This document shows, one piece after another, positions 32,764 through 40,949 of a stretch of DNA of 59,108 bases. The DNA comes from Paraburkholderia lycopersici (GTDB lineage Bacteria; Pseudomonadota; Gammaproteobacteria; Burkholderiales; Burkholderiaceae): positions 1 through 59,108 of the forward strand of contig NZ_FMYQ01000038.1 of assembly GCF_900096975.1 (NCBI RefSeq), in the 5' to 3' direction. Under the pieces are notes generated by a model. That model worked only from the letters and a program-made list of their open reading frames with translations. It had not been told where the DNA came from and searched no databases. The position numbers and the translations under genes were made by a program. The first letter of the stretch is position 1. The number at the start of each line of letters is the position of its first letter.

Positions 32764-33474
32764 TCAAGCCAGTCCCACGCACACCGCCACGACAATCGCG
32801 CCGAACAGCAATACGGCGCCGACTGTCTTGCGCTTGTTGAGCTCTGTCCAAAGCAGCACGCCCGTAAGCGAAAGCAGAATGAGCGCGCCCGCAAAGCTGT
32901 CGATGAACAACACCCAGCCCACGCTCATCCCCACACCCTTGTGCAGGTTCGTGATCGTCGCGACGAGCGAATTGTCGTTGCGCTTGAGCGTGAGCCTGTC
33001 GTCGCCCACCCAGTACTCGACCATCACGCTCTCGCCCGGCGACGAGAACATCATCTGCCAGTGCTCGGGCTGCACGACTTCGCGATCTCCCCAAGCCACG
33101 TTGTGCTCCGGTTCCTTTTGCACGCGGCCCATACGCGCCGGCAGCCTGAGATCAGGTTGCGAGCGCAACCATTTGACCATCTCGCGCGGCGTATCGGGCG
33201 CGGGATCGGGCACGGCGAGCTGCATGGTCGAAACTTGCGGCGTGCCTGGCGAAATGCGCAACGGTTCCGCGCGATGGTTGAGCACGAAGCCGGTTGCGCC
33301 GAACAGCAGGCCGAGTGCCGCCCCCCATAAACCCACCCAGCCGTGCACCTTGCGCAGCCACTTGATGAAGGTCGCGCGACGTGATCGCGTGGCGCGCTCC
33401 TCGCGTCGCCCCGCGTCGGCAGGCATGCGCGGCGCGGCGGGCGCGTCGATCTCGGTGGCATCGGGAAAACTCAT
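32764..33474 (-). CDS. PepSY-associated transmembrane protein
   Basis: A 236-residue inner-membrane protein. A charged N-terminus leads to IKWLRKVHGWVGLWGAALGLLFGATGFVLNH (TM1 with the typical H-x-W). A periplasmic domain follows, then KGVGMSVGWVLFIDSFAGALILLSLTGVLLW (TM2), and a third hydrophobic segment ends the protein. Such PepSY_TM proteins accompany siderophore receptors and are thought to act in ferric-siderophore reduction. It overlaps the PiuC-like gene by four bases (ATGA) and so is coupled to it. Confidence 0.82.
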   Translation of the reverse strand: MSFPDATEIDAPAAPRMPADAGRREERATRSRRATFIKWLRKVHGWVGLWGAALGLLFGATGFVLNHRAEPLRISPGTPQVSTMQLAVPDPAPDTPREMVKWLRSQPDLRLPARMGRVQKEPEHNVAWGDREVVQPEHWQMMFSSPGESVMVEYWVGDDRLTLKRNDNSLVATITNLHKGVGMSVGWVLFIDSFAGALILLSLTGVLLWTELNKRKTVGAVLLFGAIVVAVCVGLA

Positions 33475-34154
33475 GTTTCGCTCCAGAGTCGCAGTAGATT
33501 GTGATAGCAGCCCACGAGGCTGCGCCGAGCCTGGGCGTCGGCGTCGCTCGCGTTGAGGCGCTGAATGGCCGTGTCCATGTCGAAGAGCAGTGCGCGTTTC
33601 GTGTCGTCGCGCACGAGGCTTTGCACCCAGAAGAAGCTCGCCACGCGCGCGCCGCGCGTGACCGGCGTCACCTGGTGCAGGCTGGTGGCGGGATAGACGA
33701 TCATGTCGCCGGCCGGCAGCTTCACCTCCTGCACGCCGTAGGTGTCCTCGACCACGAGTTCGCCGCCGTCGTATTCGTCAGGCGACGAGAGAAAGAGCGT
33801 GCACGAAACATCGGTGCGCAGCTTCACGCCGCTGGGCAGCACGCGCACCGCGCCGTCGACGTGGGCCCCGAATGTCATGCCGCCTTCATAGCGATTGAAG
33901 AGCGGCGGATACACCTGATTGGGCAGCGCCGCGCTGATGAAGAGCGGATTGCGCTCGATGGCCGCGAGCACCATGTCGCCCAGCTCGCGCGCCACGGGCG
34001 TATGCTCGGCGATCTGCTCGTTGCGCTTCACAGGCGCGCCGGACCATCCCGCCGTGGCGCGGCCGTCCACCCACGCGTCGCCGGCGTTGTCCAGCCGCGC
34101 GCGCAGCGTGCGCACCTGCTCGGGTGTCAGTACGTTGGGGACATGAACCAGCAT
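33471..34154 (-). CDS. PiuC/PKHD-type Fe(II)/2-oxoglutarate hydroxylase
   Basis: A 227-residue dioxygenase from the ATG at 34154 (MLVHVPNVLTPEQV). Iron ligands are His98-x-Asp100 (FGAHVDGAV) and His160 (TSLHQVTPV); Arg170 binds 2-oxoglutarate. Residues YEGGMTFGAHVD, TLFLSSPDEYDGGELVVED and KLPAGDMIVYPATSLHQV are hallmarks of PiuC/YbiX proteins, which accompany catecholate-siderophore receptors. It lies downstream of the TonB receptor on the same strand, past a terminator, and is coupled to the PepSY gene. Confidence 0.92.
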   Translation of the reverse strand: MLVHVPNVLTPEQVRTLRARLDNAGDAWVDGRATAGWSGAPVKRNEQIAEHTPVARELGDMVLAAIERNPLFISAALPNQVYPPLFNRYEGGMTFGAHVDGAVRVLPSGVKLRTDVSCTLFLSSPDEYDGGELVVEDTYGVQEVKLPAGDMIVYPATSLHQVTPVTRGARVASFFWVQSLVRDDTKRALLFDMDTAIQRLNASDADAQARRSLVGCYHNLLRLWSET

Positions 34155-34215
34155 CGTCGTTTCCTTCGTTGCGCGGCGCCAGCGGCCGCATTCGCGCACA
34201 GACGCGCCGTTACGC

Positions 34216-34239
34216 AAAAAGCCCGCGCTATGCGGGCTT
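34216..34239 (-). terminator. Intrinsic terminator after the TonB receptor gene
   Basis: On the minus strand AAGCCCGC, a five-base loop and GCGGGCTT are followed by a run of T. It lies about 30 bases after the receptor stop and separates it from the piuC-like gene. Confidence 0.82.
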
Positions 34240-34268
34240 CGCGTGACGGCACGCAAAAAGCGCGGTAA

Positions 34269-36503
34269 TCAGAAGCGGTAGTCGGCCGTCGCGAGGAACG
34301 TGCGGCCGATGCCCGGCACGGAGCGCCCTCCGTCAGACGGAACAAGCGCGTCAAAGTAGAACTTGTTGGTGATGTTCAGCAGATTCAGCCGCACGTCCCA
34401 CTTCTTTTCGTGGTACGCGGCCATCGCGTCCCAGCGGGTGTAGCCGCCCGTCTCCACATAGTTCGTGTTCGACGCGTAGCGCGCCGACATGTAGGTCGGG
34501 CCGCCGCCGATTTCCCAATGCGGCGTGAACGCATACGTCGTCCACAGCGTGAACGTGTTGCGCGGCGTGTTGGCCGGCGTGTGGCCCTGGGTGCCGTCGA
34601 GCGCCTTGAGGATCACGCCGTCCATGTACGTGTAGCCCGCGAACACCTGCCACTTGTTGGTGATGTGTCCCGTCGCGCCCGCCTGGAAGCCACGCACCCG
34701 GATATCGCCCGAGAGCGTGTATTCGCCCGTCGACGTTTGCGTGCGCGCATTGTCCATCTCCTGCTGGAAGAATGCCGAGGTAAGCGAAAGATTCCCGCCG
34801 AGCAAGTCCCACTTCGCGCCCACTTCATACGACTCGGTGTGCTCGGGCGCGAGATTCTGCGTATTGTTCGTGACCGTGAGCGCTTCGAGCGACGGGTCGA
34901 ACGACGTGCCATACGAGAAGTAGTACGACTGCCAGTCGGTCGGCTGATAGATCGCGCCCGCCCGTACGCTCGTGAACGTGTTGGTCTGGTCCGCGTAGCT
35001 CGGCGCGCTGATCGTGTTGGCGATGTGCGCCTGGAAGCGATCCCAACGCACGCCGCCGATGAGCTTCCAGTGCTCGCCAATCGACATGGTCTCGTTGAAG
35101 TACGCAGCGAACGTAGTCGCGCCCGACTCCGCGTGATTGCCGACCGTCGTCGTGACGTTCGAGGGCGTCGAAATATAAACCGGGTCGAGCAGCGAAAGAA
35201 TCGGCAGGTTGTTGCGCGTATAAGCCTGATTCGTGTAGCTGTCGTGCCCGATCTCGATGCCCGCGAGCATCTCGTGCTTCAGGAAACCCGTGCTGAACTT
35301 GTACTGCGCCATCGTGTCGTTGTAGATCGAGTGGTTCTCGATCACGCGGTCGTGGCTCGCAAGCTTGATGTAGAGATCTTCGAGCGGCAGGTTCGTGAAG
35401 TTGCCGTTCTTGAGCGCCGTGCTCGACGAGAGCGGGCCCGTCAGCACCGCCCCGGGCGCGGTTTCGCGCGCATCGGTGAGTGAGTGCGAAAACTGCGTCT
35501 GGTTGCTGATCTTGAACTGATCGTTGAAGCGGTGCTCCACGCGCGCCGAAACGGTCTGCACATCCTGAATCGTGCGGTCGTCGGTGAGGCCGTAGAACGT
35601 GCCCTTCGAAGGCGCGAACGGATGGCCGTTGACGGCCTGCACGCCGTAGTCCGGCATGTCGTAGTTGTGCTGAATGAGCGCCGAGATCGTCACTTCGGTC
35701 GGCGTGCCGATGCCAAAGCGCAACTCGGGCGCGAAGCCATAGTCCTTGTTCTTCATCACGTCGCGCGTCGAACCCATCGACTGGCCGAACGCGTTCAGAC
35801 GAAACGCAGCGTGGTCGCCGAGCGGACGGTTCACGTCGAGCGTCGCGCGATAGCGGTCGTCGGTGCCGATGGTGGTGGACACTTCCGTGAGCGGCTTGAG
35901 GTTGGCCTGCTTCGTGACCTGGTTGATCACGCCGCCCGTGGAGCCGCGGCCGAACAGCATCGACGACGGGCCGTATAGCACTTCGATCGATTCGAGATCG
36001 AACGTGTCGCGGTAATACTGGTTGCGGTCGCGAAAGCCGTCGAGATAGATGTCGTTTTGCGCCGTGAAGCCGCGCAGGTTGATGTTGTTGCCGATCTGGC
36101 CGCCTTCCGCGCCGCCGATGGTGATGCCGGGCGCGTTGCGCAGCGCGTCCTGAAACGACGTGGCGCCCTGCGACTGCATCACCGCCTTGTTGATGACCGT
36201 GACCGACTGCGGAATGTCGCGCAGCGCCGTGGGCGTCTTCGCGCCTACGGTGGAACGATCTGCCTGGAAGTCCTGAGCATCGCTCTGGCCCGAAACGGAA
36301 ATCGTGGGCAGCGTGGCGTTCCCGGTTGCCGGCGCCGCCTGAGCGGTCTGCATAGCCGGGTCTTTCTGCGTGGCCGCCGCCGCGGCGGGTGCCCCCGAAG
36401 CGGCAGTCGCGGCGGCGGGCGCGCTCTGGGCGAGCGCGGTCGAAGCGAAAGGTACAGCAAAGGCCAGCGCGAGCGCACTCGCGAGCGGCGTCCTGTTCAG
36501 CAT
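34269..36503 (-). CDS. TonB-dependent siderophore receptor (Fiu/PiuA-like)
   Basis: A 744-residue outer-membrane receptor from the ATG at 36503 (MLNRTPLASALALAF); the upstream extension lacks a signal. The signal peptide ends near STALAQ and an Ala-rich linker follows. The plug domain contains TALRDIPQSVTVINK, INLRGFTAQNDIYLDGFRD and VLYGPSSMLFGRGSTGGVIN. The 22-strand barrel ends in aromatic Phe (FLATADYRF). It imports ferric catecholate-type siderophores with TonB-ExbBD. The PiuC-like and PepSY genes downstream and the Fur-box-like site upstream support an iron role. Confidence 0.92.
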   Translation of the reverse strand: MLNRTPLASALALAFAVPFASTALAQSAPAAATAASGAPAAAAATQKDPAMQTAQAAPATGNATLPTISVSGQSDAQDFQADRSTVGAKTPTALRDIPQSVTVINKAVMQSQGATSFQDALRNAPGITIGGAEGGQIGNNINLRGFTAQNDIYLDGFRDRNQYYRDTFDLESIEVLYGPSSMLFGRGSTGGVINQVTKQANLKPLTEVSTTIGTDDRYRATLDVNRPLGDHAAFRLNAFGQSMGSTRDVMKNKDYGFAPELRFGIGTPTEVTISALIQHNYDMPDYGVQAVNGHPFAPSKGTFYGLTDDRTIQDVQTVSARVEHRFNDQFKISNQTQFSHSLTDARETAPGAVLTGPLSSSTALKNGNFTNLPLEDLYIKLASHDRVIENHSIYNDTMAQYKFSTGFLKHEMLAGIEIGHDSYTNQAYTRNNLPILSLLDPVYISTPSNVTTTVGNHAESGATTFAAYFNETMSIGEHWKLIGGVRWDRFQAHIANTISAPSYADQTNTFTSVRAGAIYQPTDWQSYYFSYGTSFDPSLEALTVTNNTQNLAPEHTESYEVGAKWDLLGGNLSLTSAFFQQEMDNARTQTSTGEYTLSGDIRVRGFQAGATGHITNKWQVFAGYTYMDGVILKALDGTQGHTPANTPRNTFTLWTTYAFTPHWEIGGGPTYMSARYASNTNYVETGGYTRWDAMAAYHEKKWDVRLNLLNITNKFYFDALVPSDGGRSVPGIGRTFLATADYRF

Positions 36504-36658
36504 GATGTCCCTGTGCAAGGCAAAAACCGGCCGTACGACGCGCAACGCAGGCGCGGACGACGCGGGTTCATTGGCTGGCTGGCCGCCCCGAAAGGACCGA
36601 GGGAATCGACGCTAGGCTGGCTGGTGTTGTTGTTTGGCCGCGGATGGATTCGCGGGAA

Positions 36659-36673
36659 TGAGAATCGCTATCA
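36659..36673. promoter_or_regulatory. Fur-box-like operator upstream of the TonB receptor
   Basis: TGAGAAT-C-GCTATCA matches 11 of 14 defined bases of the 7-1-7 Fur consensus TGATAAT-N-ATTATCA. It lies about 155 bases before the receptor ATG in an AT-rich patch. Iron repression is inferred. Confidence 0.6.
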
Positions 36674-36806
36674 TTCCACATGTTTCATTCTGTTTCAATC
36701 TCTATCGGCATTTCAACAACACTTCATCGGGTGCAGGAAGGAAAGCGCTGAGCGACGCCGAGGATTTCCTCGCCACGCACGACATGAAACGTTCCGGGCA
36801 CCGGAA

Positions 36807-37135
36807 TTTGTCCACAAATTTAGTGGGCAGCCCTGTGCGTAACCCAGGGAATACCGCATCAAGTCCTTGATGTGCTTTGGTTAACCCGGAGCGTTCCCAA
36901 TCGCAGCAACGCGCCCTCGAACGCCCGCAAAACCCGTTCGTGTTTTCCACAGATTTCGTTCATAGCCTTGTGCACAAGCTCTGGACAGCGCACGTAAGTC
37001 CATGATCGCAAACGTCAATGCCCCACGCGACAGAGAAGTTGCACGTTTTGCAGGCACTGCATTTGTCCACAGTTGAAGTGGGCAAGTCTGTGCATACGAC
37101 CCCCAACATCGTGCCCAATCCCTTGATAGCACAAC
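36807..37135 (+). repeat. Three ~70-bp degenerate direct repeats with DnaA-box-like cores
   Basis: Copies start at 36807 (TTTGTCCACAAATTTAG), 36942 (GTTTTCCACAGATTTCG) and 37062 (TTTGTCCACAGTTGAAG). In each copy TGTGC (36834, 36970, 37089) follows about 27 bases later, and CC(T/A)TGAT (36865, 37000, 37121) about 57-59 bases after the start. Copies 1 and 3 also share AGTGGGCA. The TTnTCCACA cores resemble DnaA boxes (TTATNCACA), and copy 2 also has TTGTGCACAA. Function unknown. Confidence 0.7.
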
Positions 37136-37180
37136 GGATTTTCGCGTTGCCCGCGCACCGCGCCCGGCCGTGCAAGTTCC

Positions 37181-37207
37181 TAAAGTTCATAAGGAAAATG
37201 CCGTTAT
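37181..37207 (+). promoter_or_regulatory. Sigma-28 (FliA) promoter of the Aer-like receptor
   Basis: TAAAGTTC (37181-37188), an 11-base spacer and GCCGTTAT (37200-37207) fit the flagellar consensus TAAAGTTT-N11-GCCGATAA at 13 of 16 positions with exact spacing. It ends 46 bases before the receptor ATG. Chemoreceptors are common FliA targets. Confidence 0.75.
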
Positions 37208-37253
37208 CAAACGCAGTGTTGTTGGGTCTCAAGCGGCCCCATCGAAGGAACTC

Positions 37254-38918
37254 ATGCGCAACAATCAGCCCGTCACGCAACAAGAATTCGACTATCCCGC
37301 TTCGCAGATGCTCGTCTCGGCCACCGATCTGAAGGGCCGCATCCAGTACTGCAATCCTGCGTTCGTCGCGGTATCCGGCTTCTCGAAAGAAGAATTGATC
37401 GGCAAGGCGCATAACATCATTCGCCATCCCGACATGCCGGCCGAAGCGTTCGCCGACCTGTGGGAGACGGTTCGCGAGGGCCGCCCGTGGACCGCGATAG
37501 TCAAGAACCGCCGCAAGACCGGCGACCACTACTGGGTGCGCGCGAACGTTACGCCGGTCTCCGAGCAGGGCACCGTGGTCGGCTATCTGAGCGTGCGCGT
37601 GAAGCCCACGCGCGAGGAGATCCGCAACGCCGAGGCCTTCTACGCACAGATGCGCGAGGGCCGCCTGCAGGGCGTGCGCCTGCGCCATGGCGTCGTGGTG
37701 CGCACGGGCGTGATCGGCGCGCTGCAGTCGCTGTTGCGCGTGCCCATCGCCACGCGCATCGCGTTCGGCTACGGCGCCGTACCCGCGGTGTTCGCGGCGG
37801 CCGGCTTCGCCGCCTGGCAAGGTCTGCCGCCGCTGCCGTTCTGGGGCGCGTTCGGCGCGGCGTGCGTCTGCGCCGTCGGCGCCTGGCGCCTCACGACGAG
37901 ACATCTCGGTGCGCCGCTCTCGCAGATGACCGCCGCCTCCACGCGCATGGCCGCCGGCGACCTCACGGCCACGCTCGCGATCGCCACGAACGACGATCTC
38001 GGCGACGTGCTCCAGGCGCTCAACCAGTTGCAGGCCAATCTCACGGCCATCGTGTTCGACGTGCGTTCGCAGATCGACGGCATGCTCGACGCCGCGCACG
38101 AGATTTCGAGCGGCAATCTCGACCTCTCGCGCCGCACCGAAATGCAGGCCGCGTCGCTCGAAGAAACCGCCGCCACGATGGAGCAGTTGACGACCACCGT
38201 GCAGGCCAACGCCGACGCCAGCACCCGCGCGCTCGATCTCGCGCGCGACGCCCAGGCCGCCGCCGCCGAGGGCGGATCGATCGCCGCGCAAATGGAGCGC
38301 ACGATGGTCGGCATCACCGACGCGTCGCAACGCATCGCCGACATCACCGGCGTGATCGACGGCATCGCGTTCCAGACCAACATCCTCGCGCTCAACGCCG
38401 CCGTCGAGGCCGCGCGCGCCGGCGAAGCGGGCCGCTCGTTCGCCGTGGTGGCGGGCGAGGTGCGCATGCTCGCGCAGCGCTGCGCCGCATCGGCGAGAGA
38501 GATCAAGCACGTGGTGGACGCCAGCGTGAGCGAGATCGCCGAGGGCACACGGCTCGTCGGCACCACGACGGCGCAGATGCGCTCCATCGACGAAGCCGTG
38601 AGCCGCGTCTCTTCGATCATCGTCGAGGTCGCGAATGCGAGCGGCGAGCAGGCCGAGGGCATCCGCCAGGTCAATCAGGCCGTCGCGCATCTGGACAGCG
38701 CAACGCAGCAGAACGCCGCGCTCGTTGAGCAGGCCACCGCCACGGCGCAGCGTCTCGCCGAACAGGCCGACGTGCTCGATGAAGCCATGCGCCTCTTCAC
38801 CGTGGCGGGCCCCCAGGCGAGAACGCGCACCAAGGCGCCCCGCGCCCCCGCCGCGCGCCGCCAGCCGTCCGGCGGGGCGAACGTCGGGGCCGAAGCCGCC
38901 GGGGAAATCGCGGCATAA
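37254..38918 (+). CDS. Aerotaxis-type receptor (PAS-HAMP-MCP, Aer-like)
   Basis: A 554-residue receptor from the ATG at 37254 (MRNNQPVTQQEFDYP) with GAAGGAA upstream; a further-upstream start would overlap the sigma-28 promoter. The PAS domain (about 15-118) carries the Aer-type FAD-binding block KAHNIIRHPDMP and GDHYWVRANVTPV. A hydrophobic membrane anchor lies at about 165-215, then HAMP, then a receptor hairpin with tip IAFQTNILALNAAVEAARAG. There is no periplasmic sensor. It probably senses redox or energy state through FAD and signals to CheW-CheA. No C-terminal NWETF-like tail. Confidence 0.92.
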   Translation: MRNNQPVTQQEFDYPASQMLVSATDLKGRIQYCNPAFVAVSGFSKEELIGKAHNIIRHPDMPAEAFADLWETVREGRPWTAIVKNRRKTGDHYWVRANVTPVSEQGTVVGYLSVRVKPTREEIRNAEAFYAQMREGRLQGVRLRHGVVVRTGVIGALQSLLRVPIATRIAFGYGAVPAVFAAAGFAAWQGLPPLPFWGAFGAACVCAVGAWRLTTRHLGAPLSQMTAASTRMAAGDLTATLAIATNDDLGDVLQALNQLQANLTAIVFDVRSQIDGMLDAAHEISSGNLDLSRRTEMQAASLEETAATMEQLTTTVQANADASTRALDLARDAQAAAAEGGSIAAQMERTMVGITDASQRIADITGVIDGIAFQTNILALNAAVEAARAGEAGRSFAVVAGEVRMLAQRCAASAREIKHVVDASVSEIAEGTRLVGTTTAQMRSIDEAVSRVSSIIVEVANASGEQAEGIRQVNQAVAHLDSATQQNAALVEQATATAQRLAEQADVLDEAMRLFTVAGPQARTRTKAPRAPAARRQPSGGANVGAEAAGEIAA

Positions 38919-39364
38919 CCCGGCCTGAGCGCCGCGACGGCGCAGACCGGTCGTGCCGCACCGCCGATTGGTCTGAGAGATCGGCGTTAGTCCCATCTCG
39001 ACAATGCGGCAGACGGGCGGCACCATGCAAACCGTCAGCGGGCCGTACCCCGGCTGGCTGACCCGAGTAACAACGGCGTTTCAACGGCTCGTCCGGCCTG
39101 CCCGGGCGAGCCGTTTTTTCTGGCGCGCGGCCTGGCACCCCTTTGCTTCGCAACCATGACAGCGGTGCAATGCGCAACGCATTTCGCATGGCCCGTTGCG
39201 GGGTGCGCAAAAATGGCCGTCGCGGCGACGAGTCGCGTTAAACTGGCTGGCCAGGGTCGCGGCATGGCGATCTCGCTGTGTGCGTCCGCGCTCACTTGCA
39301 ACGACACGCCGCGCGGCCGACCCCGTACAATGGCTCGACCACCCAACGCACGAGGACAACATCA
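38919..39364. other. 446-base intergenic region after the Aer-like gene
   Basis: It holds a terminator at 39083-39119 and the ribosome site GAGGAC of the next gene. Nothing else is recognised. Confidence 0.5.
39083..39119 (+). terminator. Intrinsic terminator downstream of the Aer-like gene
   Basis: AACGGCTCG (39083-39091) pairs with CGAGCCGTT (39107-39115), with an extended T-run (TTTTTT, ending 39119). It lies about 165 bases after the receptor stop. Confidence 0.85.
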
Positions 39365-39610
39365 ATGCGCACGACCGGGTCTTCCGGAAACATGACCCTG
39401 CTCACCGAGCATGACGACGCAACCGGGCGCGAACTGCGTTCACTGCGCCTCGAATCGGCGGCCGACGGCAAAAGCCTCTTGCTGATCGAAGTCGACGAGC
39501 GCAAGCCGGGCATCCATCGCGAAGTGCGTTACGAAATCACGCCGGCCGAGCTGATCGCGGCGATTCGCGCGCAGGGCGCCGAGCTGCCCGGGGAATCGCA
39601 CACGCGTTAA
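39365..39610 (+). CDS. Small hypothetical protein
   Basis: An 81-residue protein from the ATG at 39365, with GAGGAC seven bases upstream. It reads LTEHDDATGRELRSLRLESA, then GKSLLLIEVDERKPGIHREVRYEIT and LIAAIRAQGAELPG. The composition is that of a real, soluble alpha/beta protein: regular charged and hydrophobic alternation, no signal peptide, no cysteine. No family is recognised. It is encoded by itself before the DedA-rhodanese gene, 303 bases away. Confidence 0.7.
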   Translation: MRTTGSSGNMTLLTEHDDATGRELRSLRLESAADGKSLLLIEVDERKPGIHREVRYEITPAELIAAIRAQGAELPGESHTR

Positions 39611-39913
39611 CCGCGCTCAACAGGCAGCGAAAAGCGGGGCGCCCGCGGGTGCGTGCCGCTTTCCTGCCGCCTTTCCTCTCTGTCGCAGCCTTTCAATCCG
39701 GCGCTTTTTTCACGTGCCTGCTGCACACAGCGGTTACGGACACACGCCGAAGCACGATCGATCGTGATGCGTCGTTCGCGGCGGCGCGCAGCTTCGCGTG
39801 TCGCTCAAGGCGTGCGCACGGCCTTGCTTGCACGCGTTCGAAATGCGTCCATAATCTTTACGTTACCCTCCTGTCTTTCCCGTCTCCTCAAGCGAAGCAA
39901 CGGAAGTAAGCCG
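39611..39913. other. 303-base intergenic region before the DedA-rhodanese gene
   Basis: The reading frame of the next gene is open through this stretch, but no family residues or ribosome site support an earlier start. No other element was seen. Confidence 0.45.
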
Positions 39914-40903
39914 ATGCTACACGACCTCATCGCGCAATACGGGCCTGCGCTGGTGTTCATTAATGTGCTCGCCGGATCGCTAGGGTTGCCCGTGCCCGCG
40001 ATGCCCGCGCTCGTGTTGTTCGGCGCGATGGCGGCCATGCATCCGGGTTCGATCGGCCAGCAGGTCGCGCCGGTGCTCGTGCTCTCCATTTTCGCCATGC
40101 TGATCGGCGACAGCGTGTGGTTCCTGGCCGGGCGTCTCTACGGCGGCAACACGCTCAAGACGCTCTGCAAGCTCTCGCTCTCGCGCGACACCTGCGTGAA
40201 GAAAACCGAGCGCTTTTTCGGCCGCTGGGGCGTGCGCGTGCTCGCCGTCGCCAAGTTCGTGCCGGGGCTGTCGCTCGTCTCCGTGCCGATGGCGGGCGCC
40301 ATGGGCGTACCCTATCGCCAGTTCGTCGGCTTCGACGGCGTCGGCGCTGCGCTGTGGTCCGGCACCGGTCTCCTGATCGGCGTGCTGTTCGCGCCGCAGA
40401 TCGACATGCTGTTCGCCGGCGCGAGCCGGCTCGGCCGTCTCACCGCCGTCGTGGTGGCCGTGCTCCTGCTGCTCTATGCGACCTACCGCTGGCAACGCCG
40501 CCGCCAGCTCATCAAGAAGCTCGCGAACGCGCGCATCACGGTGGAGGATCTTTACCGCGCGATGAGCGGCAAGCCGCCGCCCGTGGTGTTCGACATCCGC
40601 TCCGAGGAGAAACGCAAGCTCGACCCGTACATCATTCCGGGCGCGCTCTTTGCCGACGAGCGCAAGCTCGAGGAAATCGTCGGGAAGTATCCGGCCGACC
40701 AGAAGCTCGTGATCTACTGCTCGTGCCCCAATGAGATTTCCGCTGCCTGGATGGCGAAGCAGCTCGCCGAGGCAGGCTTTACCGACGTAGTGCCGCTCCT
40801 CGGCGGTCTCGACGCGTGGCGCGACGCGGGCCGCACGCTCGAATCGCTGCAGGTGCAGGCGCCCGCCGAAGTCCCGGTCAACATCACGCCTAAAGCTGTT
40901 TGA
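39914..40903 (+). CDS. DedA-family membrane protein fused to a rhodanese domain
   Basis: A 329-residue protein from the ATG at 39914 (MLHDLIAQYGPALVF) with GGAAG upstream. The N-terminal DedA/SNARE-associated domain (1-190) has PVPAMPALVLFGAMA, GDSVWFLAGRLYG and KFVPGLSLVSVPMAGAMG; the usual conserved Arg of the RFxPGxR motif is replaced. After a basic linker (QRRRQLIKK) comes a rhodanese domain (about 208-315) with catalytic Cys269 in VIYCSCPNE. DedA proteins act in lipid flipping or membrane homeostasis; rhodaneses transfer sulfane sulfur. It is followed 46 bases later by the CNMP/TrxR-like gene. Confidence 0.9.
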   Translation: MLHDLIAQYGPALVFINVLAGSLGLPVPAMPALVLFGAMAAMHPGSIGQQVAPVLVLSIFAMLIGDSVWFLAGRLYGGNTLKTLCKLSLSRDTCVKKTERFFGRWGVRVLAVAKFVPGLSLVSVPMAGAMGVPYRQFVGFDGVGAALWSGTGLLIGVLFAPQIDMLFAGASRLGRLTAVVVAVLLLLYATYRWQRRRQLIKKLANARITVEDLYRAMSGKPPPVVFDIRSEEKRKLDPYIIPGALFADERKLEEIVGKYPADQKLVIYCSCPNEISAAWMAKQLAEAGFTDVVPLLGGLDAWRDAGRTLESLQVQAPAEVPVNITPKAV

Positions 40904-40949
40904 TCCGGGCGGCCCGCTCCCGAGCCGCCCGCACGAGGAGAACCGCCAG

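Larger units (their letters stand above)
36504..37253. other. 750-base intergenic region with Fur-like site and repeats
   Basis: No gene is supported between the two divergent genes. The region contains a Fur-box-like site near 36659, three ~70-base degenerate repeats from 36807 to 37135, and a sigma-28 promoter at 37181-37207, each listed separately. Confidence 0.6.
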
